DNA of 9,473 nucleotides, taken from an uncultured Flammeovirgaceae bacterium. GTDB lineage: Bacteria; Bacteroidota; Bacteroidia; Cytophagales; Cyclobacteriaceae. The position numbers and the translations under genes are program-made. This document shows, piece after piece, positions 1-5,952 of this stretch; position 1 is the stretch's first letter, and each line of letters opens with the position of its first letter. The DNA lies in the NCBI GenBank assembly GCA_937138955.1, contig CAKZPJ010000781.1:1-9473 (forward strand), written 5' to 3'. Under the pieces are notes generated by a model. The model saw only the letters and a list, made by a program, of their open reading frames with translations. It did not search any database and was not told the DNA's origin.

Positions 1-356
1 AAAATTAGATGCGTAATTTGTCGAGCATTAAACTGAGGCAGTTGCCGCAAACAGTTTTTCGCGGCTTTATAACTCAAAGTTAATGCTTCCTGCTCATACG
101 TAGCCATCCGCTGCTCAATAAGGGGAAATGGTTCTAAATTGGCCGTATTGGAATAGAATGAGCGATGATCGGTGTTGCTGTAATCTGGTAGTACCGAGTG
201 GCGGTACTGAATTCCGCTAGCTCGATACAAAGCATGTAGTCGTTGCTTTTCTGCGGGATTGAGTTGAAGCACATTTGCCATAAAGTCAGCAATGGCAGAC
301 TGGGAAGTTCGGTATTCAGGCACTGCCGTACCAAGCGCCGCAATGTAACTTTTCAT
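1..356 (-). CDS. Type III polyketide synthase (chalcone/stilbene synthase family), 3' part missing
   Basis: The minus-strand frame opens with ATG at 356 (MKSYIAALGTAVPEYRTSQ) and stays open for 118 codons to the window edge. The N-terminus resembles the thiolase-fold N-terminal half of bacterial type III polyketide synthases: a K-x-Y-I-x-A-x-G-T-A-x-P start, then a helical stretch with R-A-S-G-I-x-x-R-H-S-V and a Y-E-Q-E-A-L-x-L-S-Y-K-A-A segment. The last visible residues, ITHLI, normally lead directly into the V-S-C-T-G motif with the catalytic cysteine, so the active site lies just outside the window. Such enzymes condense malonyl-CoA onto an acyl-CoA starter in the cytoplasm; starter and product cannot be read from this fragment. 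The family call is from recognised residues, not a search. The gene is divergent from the GyrI-like gene across a 118-bp gap. Confidence 0.8.
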   Translation of the reverse strand, partial: MKSYIAALGTAVPEYRTSQSAIADFMANVLQLNPAEKQRLHALYRASGIQYRHSVLPDYSNTDHRSFYSNTANLEPFPLIEQRMATYEQEALTLSYKAAKNCLRQLPQFNARQITHLI

Positions 357-402
357 TGAGTATATAAGCTAAAAAAAACCGACTTGTTTAGTGATTTAGA
401 CG

Positions 403-427
403 ATTCTTATGTTCTTAGAAAAAGAAT
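403..427. promoter_or_regulatory. Nested dyad in divergent intergenic region
   Basis: ATTCTT at 403-408 pairs with AAGAAT at 422-427, and a small inner palindrome TTCTTAGAA lies between them (412-420). It sits in the 118-bp gap between the divergent polyketide synthase and GyrI-like genes, where an operator would be expected. It is very AT-rich, so chance is a real possibility. No regulator is identified, and I see no convincing TAnnTTTG promoter box in this gap on either strand. Confidence 0.2.
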
Positions 428-474
428 ATTTAAATTAGAAGGTCGGTCGATAAACTAAGTAATATTATCTGAAA

Positions 475-960
475 ATGGAACCTAGAATTGAGACACTCCC
501 TGAAACTAAACTGCTTGGTAAAAAGGCAAGAATGTCTTACGCTAGGAACCGAACAAAAGAGTTGTGGCAAGACTTTATGCCCAAGCGAGGCGCAATTACA
601 AATACTGTCGGCACAAATTTGTACTCAGTAGAGATTTACGATATTATAGGTTTTTTCAAGCAGTTCGACCCGGCTGGTGAATTTGAAAAGTGGGCGGCAG
701 TTCAGGTTAGTGATTACGAAACTGTTCTAAGTGAGATAGAGAAGCTGGCTATTCCCGCTGGACTTTACGTAGTGTTTAATCACCAGGGAAAAGCGAGTAA
801 GGCCGCGCAGTTCTATCAGTATATTTACGGAAGCTGGATTCCAAATTCGGATTACCAGTAAGATGACCGGCCTCATTTTGCGCTGATGGGGGAGAAATAC
901 AAAAGTAATGACCCTAAATCCGAAGAAGAAATCTGGATTCCAATTGTTACCAAAACCTAG
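475..960 (+). pseudogene. GyrI-like effector-binding domain protein, interrupted by in-frame TAA
   Basis: ATG at 475 starts a frame of 128 residues (MEPRIETLPETKLLGKKARM...) that meets TAA at 859-861. The same frame then continues without any shift for 32 codons (DDRPHFALMGEKYKSNDPKS...EEIWIPIVTKT) to TAG at 958-960. The whole, about 161 codons, matches the usual length and layout of stand-alone GyrI-like/AraC effector-binding proteins: M-x-P-R-I-E start, a central F-E-K-W-A-x-V-x-V strand, and a C-terminal W-x-P-N-S-D-Y-x-L-D-D-R-P-H-F block ending in S-E-E-E-I-W-I-P-I. From my recollection of homologues, the stop falls where Leu is usual, so one T-to-A change (TTA to TAA) explains it. The family binds small hydrophobic or cationic ligands in the cytoplasm; the ligand here is unknown. 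The truncated product would lack the last strand and the conserved C-terminal acidic residues. It may be a sequencing error, a young pseudogene or readthrough. radA starts 28 bp downstream. Confidence 0.8.
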
Positions 961-988
961 CACCTACTATCTATCCAAAACCCAAAAA

Positions 989-2371
989 ATGGCTAAATCC
1001 AAAGCAAGAACCGTATACGTTTGTCAGGAATGCGGAGTTTCTTCACCTAAGTGGCAGGGCCGATGTCCATCTTGTGCCGCTTGGAATACTTACGTAGAGG
1101 AAGTAGTTCAAAAAGAAACCCAAACGCCTACTTGGCGTAGCAATCAACCTAGAGAGAAAGTGGCCACCCGTCCGGTACCTCTTCAGGAAATTGAGTATCA
1201 GCACGAGTACCGTACCAATACGCAAGATGCCGAATTGAATCGAGTGTTAGGCGGGGGGATTATGCCGGGCTCGCTAGTACTAATCGGAGGGGAGCCGGGT
1301 ATTGGTAAGTCTACGCTAATGTTACAGATCGCGGTGTCACTATCCCAAAAAGTGCTCTACGTTTCCGGTGAGGAAAGCAATCAGCAAATTAAGATGCGAG
1401 CTGAGCGGCTTACGGCTTCTAACACTAAACCTTCTTGCTACATTCTGGGCGAAACGTCGCTGGCCGCTATATTTAAACAGATTGAGCAGCTTCAGCCCAA
1501 TATTGTAATCATTGACTCTATTCAGACGTTGCGTTCTAGTCATATTGAATCAGTCGCGGGTAGTGTTTCGCAGGTGAGGGAGTGTACCGGGGAACTGATG
1601 AAATTTGCTAAAGAAAGTAATACTCCGGTTTTTTTGATTGGTCATATCACCAAAGAAGGGAGCATTGCTGGGCCGAAAGTGCTGGAGCATATGGTAGATA
1701 CCGTTTTGCAATTTGAGGGCGACCGTCATTTATCCTACCGTATTCTTAGAACGATTAAAAATCGCTTTGGCTCTACATCGGAACTGGGTATTTACGAGAT
1801 GCTAGATACGGGTTTACGACAGGTGAGTAACCCTTCCGAGATACTCATCTCTCAGCGAGAGGGCGAACTGAGTGGCATTACCATTGGAGCCACGATGGAA
1901 GGAAACCGTCCGCTGCTGATTGAAATACAATCGCTAGTAAGTTCGGCAGCTTACGGTACGCCCCAACGTAGTGCTACTGGCTACGATGCCCGTCGGCTGA
2001 ACATGTTGTTGGCGGTACTGGAAAAACGAGTCGGTTACCGTTTGGGTACGCAGGATGTATTTCTAAATATGGCTGGAGGTTTAAAGGTAGAAGATCCAGC
2101 TATTGACTTAGCGGTATGTGCTTCGTTGGTTTCTTCCTTTTTGGATGTACCTATATCCAGCCGTATCTGCTTTGCGGCTGAGGTAGGTTTAGGCGGAGAA
2201 ATTCGGGCCGTAAATCGGGTTGAGAGCCGAATCAGTGAAGCTGAAAAATTGGGATTTGAAGAGATTTTCATCTCAAAGTTTAATACCAAAGGCCTAGATC
2301 GGAAGAAGCATAAAATTCAAATTCACAGTATGAGTAAGCTGGAAAGTATGATTGATCATCTGGTGAAGTAG
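989..2371 (+). CDS. radA: DNA repair protein RadA (branch-migration ATPase)
   Basis: RadA is a cytoplasmic RecA-like ATPase that helps process recombination intermediates by promoting branch migration. From ATG at 989 the protein is 460 residues, the normal family length. Visible features in order: an N-terminal C4 zinc finger (C12, C15, C26, C29), Walker A GEPGIGKST at about 101-109, a Walker B-type strand IVIIDS at about 172-177, the RadA signature KNRFG at 257-261, and a C-terminal Lon-protease-like domain (GYRLGTQDVFLNMAGGLKVE, then DPAIDLAVCASL). An in-frame ATG at 908 would add 27 residues that lie across the tail of the GyrI-like gene and are not family-like, so I choose 989 (MAKSKARTVYVCQECG). 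The gene is on the same strand as, and 28 bp after, the GyrI-like gene. All key residues are intact. Very confident. Confidence 0.97.
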   Translation: MAKSKARTVYVCQECGVSSPKWQGRCPSCAAWNTYVEEVVQKETQTPTWRSNQPREKVATRPVPLQEIEYQHEYRTNTQDAELNRVLGGGIMPGSLVLIGGEPGIGKSTLMLQIAVSLSQKVLYVSGEESNQQIKMRAERLTASNTKPSCYILGETSLAAIFKQIEQLQPNIVIIDSIQTLRSSHIESVAGSVSQVRECTGELMKFAKESNTPVFLIGHITKEGSIAGPKVLEHMVDTVLQFEGDRHLSYRILRTIKNRFGSTSELGIYEMLDTGLRQVSNPSEILISQREGELSGITIGATMEGNRPLLIEIQSLVSSAAYGTPQRSATGYDARRLNMLLAVLEKRVGYRLGTQDVFLNMAGGLKVEDPAIDLAVCASLVSSFLDVPISSRICFAAEVGLGGEIRAVNRVESRISEAEKLGFEEIFISKFNTKGLDRKKHKIQIHSMSKLESMIDHLVK

Positions 2372-2399
2372 TCTGCCTGGGAATGTTGGTTTGATTTGC

Positions 2400-2407
2400 T
2401 ACCTTTA
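2400..2407 (+). promoter_or_regulatory. Possible Bacteroidota -7 promoter box
   Basis: TACCTTTA matches the Bacteroidota -7 consensus TAnnTTTG at all but the last fixed base and lies 34 bp before the ATG of the membrane acyltransferase-like gene. No TTG is present at the usual -33 distance; the nearest TTG trinucleotides (2386-2388 and 2391-2393) are too close. The promoter is therefore tentative. It would make the downstream gene a separate unit from radA despite the 70-bp gap. Confidence 0.3.
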
Positions 2408-2441
2408 GAAAGGGGCTAACCTAACCCTACTCTTTCCAATT

Positions 2442-3626
2442 ATGGCTTCATCTACTTCTCTACCTACCACAGAAACCGCTCATCCGACGCTTGTCTCCAC
2501 TCGTAGTCAGGAAAAACCTGACGATGACAAAAAACCCAAACGGCTCCTTTCTATCGATGCCCTGCGAGGCTTCGATATGCTATTCATTTCCGGAGCGGGC
2601 ACCTTTCTACTGTTGCTAGAAGGCAAAACCGGATTAGCTTGGGTAGATGCAATTGCCCTACAGATGGATCACCCCGACTGGAATGGCTTTACCTTCTACG
2701 ATTTTATCTTTCCGCTCTTTCTCTTCATTGCCGGAGTGTCGTTGCCCTTCTCCCTGAACAAGGGAATTTCTCTGGGAATGAGTAAAGCTGAACTTTACCG
2801 CAAGGCTTTCCGTCGGATGCTGATCCTGATTGTTTTGGGTCTGTTGTATAAAAATGCTCCGATCACCTTTTTTGAACCTTCCCAAATACGATTGGGTAGT
2901 GTACTGGGTCGGATAGGGTTCGCTGGCTTTATTACCACAATACTCTACTTAAATTTCTCGGCTAAAGCGAGAATTGGTTGGGTGGCGGGAATTCTGCTAC
3001 TCTACTATGCTGCGCTTTTTCTCATCCCAGTGCCGGGCTACGGAGCGGGTGATTTGTCGTTCGAGGGAAATCTGGTAGGTTGGTTTGACCGCACCTTTCT
3101 GCCGGGCAGAATGCTACAGGGCACTTACGACGAACTCGGGCTACTAACCCAGCTACCAGCACTTTGCCTAACCGTGCTGGGTGCGGCTGCCGGAGACATA
3201 TTGAGGACTAGCCTGACTGACTTCAAGAAGCTTCAACAGCTACTTTTTGCCGGATTAGTTTGCGTAGGGTTGGGGTTGCTCTGGGGTATTCACTTTCCTA
3301 TCAACAAGCACTTATGGACAAGCTCCTTTGTTCTGCTTACCGGTGGTATGGCTTTTCTATCATTGGGACTATTTTTCTGGATTATTGATATGCTTCACTT
3401 CCGGCGTTGGGCTTTCTTCTTTCAGGTGATTGGCCTGAACTCACTTACTATTTATCTGGCCTATCGCTTCATTAATTTCGGTCAGCCAGCTGAGTTGCTA
3501 TTCGGAGGGTTATACGCTCCTACCCCTGAAATCTGGCATGAGGTATTTCAGTCATTAGGCGCACTAGCTCTCGTATGGTTATTTCTCTTCTTCTTGTATA
3601 GAAATAAGCTCTTTCTGAAAGTGTGA
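2442..3626 (+). CDS. HGSNAT/DUF5009-like multi-pass membrane acyltransferase family protein
   Basis: The 394-residue protein has a polar N-terminal tail (about 1-33), then RLLSIDALRGFDML, the R-x-x-S-x-D-x-L-R-G start of the heparan-alpha-glucosaminide N-acetyltransferase (HGSNAT, NagX, DUF5009) family. The segment HPDWNGFTFYDFIFPLFLFI (about 76-95) corresponds to the conserved H-x-x-W-N-G-x-x-x-x-D-x-x-F-P block; in human HGSNAT the equivalent His carries the acetyl group during transfer. Around ten hydrophobic segments follow (for example about 126-136, 156-171, 179-195, 267-283, 293-317, 324-342, 370-387), ending in a short basic tail. Family members sit in the inner membrane and are thought to acetylate sugars across it using cytoplasmic acetyl-CoA. 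Substrate in bacteria of this type is not established. The gene follows radA by 70 bp and converges with the NADH dehydrogenase gene. No truncation is visible. Confidence 0.85.
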   Translation: MASSTSLPTTETAHPTLVSTRSQEKPDDDKKPKRLLSIDALRGFDMLFISGAGTFLLLLEGKTGLAWVDAIALQMDHPDWNGFTFYDFIFPLFLFIAGVSLPFSLNKGISLGMSKAELYRKAFRRMLILIVLGLLYKNAPITFFEPSQIRLGSVLGRIGFAGFITTILYLNFSAKARIGWVAGILLLYYAALFLIPVPGYGAGDLSFEGNLVGWFDRTFLPGRMLQGTYDELGLLTQLPALCLTVLGAAAGDILRTSLTDFKKLQQLLFAGLVCVGLGLLWGIHFPINKHLWTSSFVLLTGGMAFLSLGLFFWIIDMLHFRRWAFFFQVIGLNSLTIYLAYRFINFGQPAELLFGGLYAPTPEIWHEVFQSLGALALVWLFLFFLYRNKLFLKV

Positions 3627-3649
3627 TATTGATTATTGCTGATTAAACA

Positions 3650-3714
3650 TTATTCTGACTTTTCTTTACAGGTAGTGATAGTCAGACTTTTACCGTAAGA
3701 AAAAATCAGAATAA
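3650..3714. repeat. Long imperfect inverted repeat between convergent genes
   Basis: Arms at 3650-3669 and 3695-3714 are reverse complements at 17 of 20 positions; the outer nine pairs (TTATTCTGA/TCAGAATAA) are perfect. After a one-base bulge the stem extends inward through GGTA (3671-3674) and TACC (3691-3694), leaving a 16-nt loop. It sits between the 3' ends of the membrane acyltransferase gene and the NADH dehydrogenase gene, so it could help end transcription from either side or stabilise 3' ends. The T-rich and A-rich tracts lie inside the stem and no T run follows a GC-rich stem, so it is not a standard intrinsic terminator. It could also be the remnant of a small palindromic repeat. 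Confidence 0.6.
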
Positions 3715-3865
3715 CCTCTATTTACTTCGTTTAACAAAACTATAAATTTCATTTAGGGTACATGATAATATTTAGTCTCTTTCCCTTCTACAAGTACTAT
3801 ACTTACCTTGCCTCTGATTGGGGTTAAATCTTGAAGTATTAAAAATCCGCACGATCAGAAAATAC

Positions 3866-5200
3866 TCAAGCGTCAATATTTTTAGCAAAGAGTTCCTGCT
3901 CTTCGCTATCATTTTTGCGCACAAAAGGACGGACGATCAGGCGGCTGCTGTGGCGGAAAGAGAAATAGTTAAGAATCCAGTTAGAGAGGGTACCTAATTT
4001 ATTTCGAAAGCCTACTAAATAATATATGTGCACCACCCACCAGGCAAACCAAGCGAACCATCCACCGGACCTAATCTTACCTAAAAAGTTAGCTACGGCT
4101 TTGTTACGACCAACGGTAGCAATAGTACCCCGGTCGGTATACTTAAATGGCTTCATTTCTTGATTGAGGCTTAGCCGCTTTAAGTTTTCGGCTAGTTGTT
4201 TGCCTTGTTGAATAGCGGTCTGAGCTACACCAGGATGGCCATTGGGGTATTCTTCAGTTTTTTGCAGGGCAATATCACCGATAGCAAAGATATGGTTGAC
4301 CCCCTGCACTTGGTTGAAATTATCTACTACGTAGTTGCTTCGTTCCGTACTTTCCTCCGGGAAGCCCGGAATGGTCATACCCTGCACTCCAGCACACCAA
4401 ATCAGGCATTCACCGTCCAGTGTACGCCCATCGTTGAGTGTGGCTATATGACCGTCATAATCGGTGACTTTCGTATTAAGAATAAGCTCTACGCCCATCT
4501 CTCGTAGGAACTTACCAGCCTGTCGACCGGCCTCTTCGGGCATATACGGTAGCAGATAATCGCGGCTGTGAACTAAATAGATGCTCATAATCCCAAAATC
4601 TAACTCCGGATAGTCGCGGGGTAGCACATGTTTCCGAAGTTCGGCCATTGTTCCGGCTAGTTCCACTCCGGTAGGGCCACCCCCCACAATAATAAAGTTA
4701 GTCAAGCGATCGCGCTCAGCTTTATCGTTAGAGAGCGTAGCCATTTCAAAGTTTTGAAGAATACGGCTACGCATGTTTAGCGAGTCTTGCAACGTTTGTA
4801 ACTTTAAGGCTTTAAACTCGATGTTCTTATTACCGTAAAAGTTAGCATCCGTACCCGTAGCAATTACCAGATAATCGTAGTGCAATGGTCCGATAGCAGT
4901 ATCAATTTCCTGGGTTTCATGGCGCACCTGTAGCACTTTCATCATTCGAAAGTGGGTATCGATTCGCTTCCGCAGTAAGTTTCGGAGAGGGTCTACAATA
5001 GAATCAGGTTCAATACCAGCGGTAGCTACCTGATACAGTAGTGGAACAAAGGTGTGAAAGTTATTTCGATCAAACAATACCACCTGATATACTTTTTCGT
5101 CTAGCTGCTTTAGCAGATTCATGCCACCAAAGCCACCGCCAATAACAACAACTCTTTTTTTATTCTTCGGATCGGGGATGCGAAGTCCGTACTGACTCAT
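3866..5200 (-). CDS. ndh: Type II NADH:quinone oxidoreductase (NDH-2)
   Basis: NDH-2 is a single-subunit flavoprotein that passes electrons from NADH to the quinone pool at the cytoplasmic face of the inner membrane without pumping protons. Counting from ATG at 5200 (MSQYGLRIPDPKNKKR) the protein has 444 residues. Visible motifs: first Rossmann GGGFGG (21-26) for FAD, ATG motif (114-116), second Rossmann GGGPTGVE (173-180) for NADH, W-x-A-G (268-271), FAIGD (305-309) contacting FAD, and AQTAIQQ (326-332), the quinone-site A-Q-x-A-x-Q signature. An aromatic hydrophobic stretch (about 380-398) and a basic amphipathic C-terminal region fit membrane attachment. A TTG at 5242 would add 14 hydrophobic residues not typical of the family; I prefer 5200. 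The gene is convergent with the membrane acyltransferase gene and divergent from DUF427. Confidence 0.95.
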   Translation of the reverse strand: MSQYGLRIPDPKNKKRVVVIGGGFGGMNLLKQLDEKVYQVVLFDRNNFHTFVPLLYQVATAGIEPDSIVDPLRNLLRKRIDTHFRMMKVLQVRHETQEIDTAIGPLHYDYLVIATGTDANFYGNKNIEFKALKLQTLQDSLNMRSRILQNFEMATLSNDKAERDRLTNFIIVGGGPTGVELAGTMAELRKHVLPRDYPELDFGIMSIYLVHSRDYLLPYMPEEAGRQAGKFLREMGVELILNTKVTDYDGHIATLNDGRTLDGECLIWCAGVQGMTIPGFPEESTERSNYVVDNFNQVQGVNHIFAIGDIALQKTEEYPNGHPGVAQTAIQQGKQLAENLKRLSLNQEMKPFKYTDRGTIATVGRNKAVANFLGKIRSGGWFAWFAWWVVHIYYLVGFRNKLGTLSNWILNYFSFRHSSRLIVRPFVRKNDSEEQELFAKNIDA

Positions 5201-5407
5201 AATTAAAGGGAAATAGAATACCCATTGATAAGATGTTCCCAATCAAATTGTTCGTATACCCCTGCCATTCTTTCAGCAGAGTAAAAAAGCTTAGCAGATT
5301 GGTGCAACACTTTTAGTAGTACGGTGTTCAAGTATTTAAATGTCAGTACGCTTATGTATCTTTCTGTTCTAAGTTACGATGAGGTACGTTAAGTTTTATG
5401 ACTCTAA
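5201..5407. other. Intergenic region upstream of ndh
   Basis: This is the part of the 396-bp divergent gap not covered by the palindromic element. It must hold the ndh promoter on the minus strand, but I see no clear CAAAnnTA (reverse of TAnnTTTG). A weak short dyad, AACAC near 5306 and GTGTT near 5324, is the only other structure noted. There is no gene-like reading frame in it apart from the short in-frame extension of ndh to a TTG at 5242. Confidence 0.5.
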
Positions 5408-5426
5408 GAACGTGTTTGAACTTTAT
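5408..5426 (+). repeat. Left terminal inverted repeat of the MITE-like element
   Basis: GAACGTGTTTGAACTTTAT pairs with the right end at 5549-5567 with four mismatches. It is preceded by TAA (5405-5407). Confidence 0.7.
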
Positions 5427-5548
5427 CCTTTAGCTTTCTAGTGGTTGTTTTCTACCCATACTTCGGCTTTTTTTCTGACGATAGCTTAGGCTATCCCCTC
5501 AAAAAGAGTTTCGTCTGGTCAAAAAACACCTCATAATAAATTCTAAAA

Positions 5549-5567
5549 ATAAAATCCAAACGCGCTC
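5549..5567 (-). repeat. Right terminal inverted repeat of the MITE-like element
   Basis: Read on the minus strand this end is GAGCGCGTTTGGATTTTAT, 15 of 19 identical to the left end. It is followed by TAA (5568-5570). The wider shared context CTCTAA occurs on the plus strand at both ends (5402-5407 and 5565-5570). Confidence 0.7.
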
Positions 5568-5596
5568 TAACACCCAAAACCTAATTTCTAATAATT

Positions 5597-5878
5597 ATGA
5601 AAGCTATTTTTAATAATCAAGTGATTGCTGAAAGCGATCAGACTGAAGTTGTAGAAGGAAATCATTACTTTCCGCCGGAGTCAATTAAGCGGGAGTACTT
5701 CGCTGATAGCAATACTCATACTAGCTGCCCCTGGAAAGGAGAAGCTGCTTACTATAGCTTAGATGTAAATGGAGAATCAGTGAAAGATGTGGCCTGGTAT
5801 TATCCAGCTCCAAAGGATGCTGCTAAGCAAATTAAAGACCATGTAGCGTTTTACACTAATAAAGTAGAGGTGATGTGA
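5597..5878 (+). CDS. DUF427 domain protein
   Basis: A 93-residue single-domain cytoplasmic protein without signal peptide or membrane segment. It carries the recognisable DUF427 (Pfam PF04248) pattern: an early beta-rich part M-K-A-I-F-N-N-Q-V-I-A-E-S, N-H-Y-F-P-P-x-S (22-29), the central T-S-C-P-W-K-G-E-A-x-Y-Y signature (42-53), and a C-terminal W-Y-Y-P-x-P with A-x-x-I-x-x-H-V-A-F-Y. Pfam has renamed the family as a putative nucleotidyltransferase, but no activity is firmly known to me. The length is typical. The start lies only 29 bp beyond the end of the palindromic element, so its promoter or leader probably lies inside that element. A stem-loop follows the stop by one base, and kdsB lies downstream on the same strand. 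Confidence 0.9.
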   Translation: MKAIFNNQVIAESDQTEVVEGNHYFPPESIKREYFADSNTHTSCPWKGEAAYYSLDVNGESVKDVAWYYPAPKDAAKQIKDHVAFYTNKVEVM

Positions 5879-5879
5879 G

Positions 5880-5899
5880 GGGCGTATAGCAATACGCCC
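5880..5899 (+). terminator. Perfect 8-bp stem-loop right after the DUF427 stop codon
   Basis: GGGCGTAT (5880-5887), loop AGCA, ATACGCCC (5892-5899). The stem is perfect and GC-rich at its base, and begins one base after the stop codon. No T run follows, so it is not a textbook intrinsic terminator; it could end or attenuate transcription before kdsB or protect the upstream mRNA end. Confidence 0.45.
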
Positions 5900-5952
5900 G
5901 AACTAGAAGTGGCAACAATTAGCCATCGAACTATTTAGCTATTAGTAACTCA

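Larger units (their letters stand above)
5408..5567. mobile_element. 160-bp MITE-like palindromic element with TAA target duplication
   Basis: The element starts GAACGTGTTTGAACTTTAT and ends ATAAAATCCAAACGCGCTC. The two ends are 19-bp inverted repeats matching at 15 positions. TAA directly flanks both ends (5405-5407 and 5568-5570), as expected for a 3-bp target duplication. The element has an exact centre of symmetry: GATAGC (5480-5485), loop TTAG, GCTATC (5490-5495), whose axis coincides with the midpoint of the terminal repeats. Next to the central stem CTTTTT-type and AAAAAG tracts also pair, and hand pairing of the two 80-base halves without gaps gives about 42 matches of 78. There is no open frame for a transposase, so it would be mobilised in trans. 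A 3-bp TNA duplication is known for the IS1031 group of IS5-family elements; assignment to that family is inference. It fills most of the gap before the DUF427 gene. Confidence 0.75.

Noticed and set aside
134..343. Minus-strand 69-codon open frame near the left edge
   Set aside because: It overlaps the polyketide synthase fragment in another frame; only the frame starting at 356 gives family-like sequence.
908..988. Upstream in-frame ATG as the start of radA
   Set aside because: The extra 27 residues lie across the conserved C-terminal frame of the GyrI-like gene and precede the family-typical MAKSK...CQECG start at 989.
5201..5242. TTG start for ndh at 5242
   Set aside because: It adds 14 hydrophobic residues not expected in NDH-2, while ATG at 5200 gives a usual N-terminus before the first Rossmann motif.
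5408..5567. Palindrome as a simple rho-independent terminator or as a small RNA gene
   Set aside because: Terminal repeats, flanking TAA copies and the exact centre fit a transposable element better. No promoter for a separate RNA was seen.
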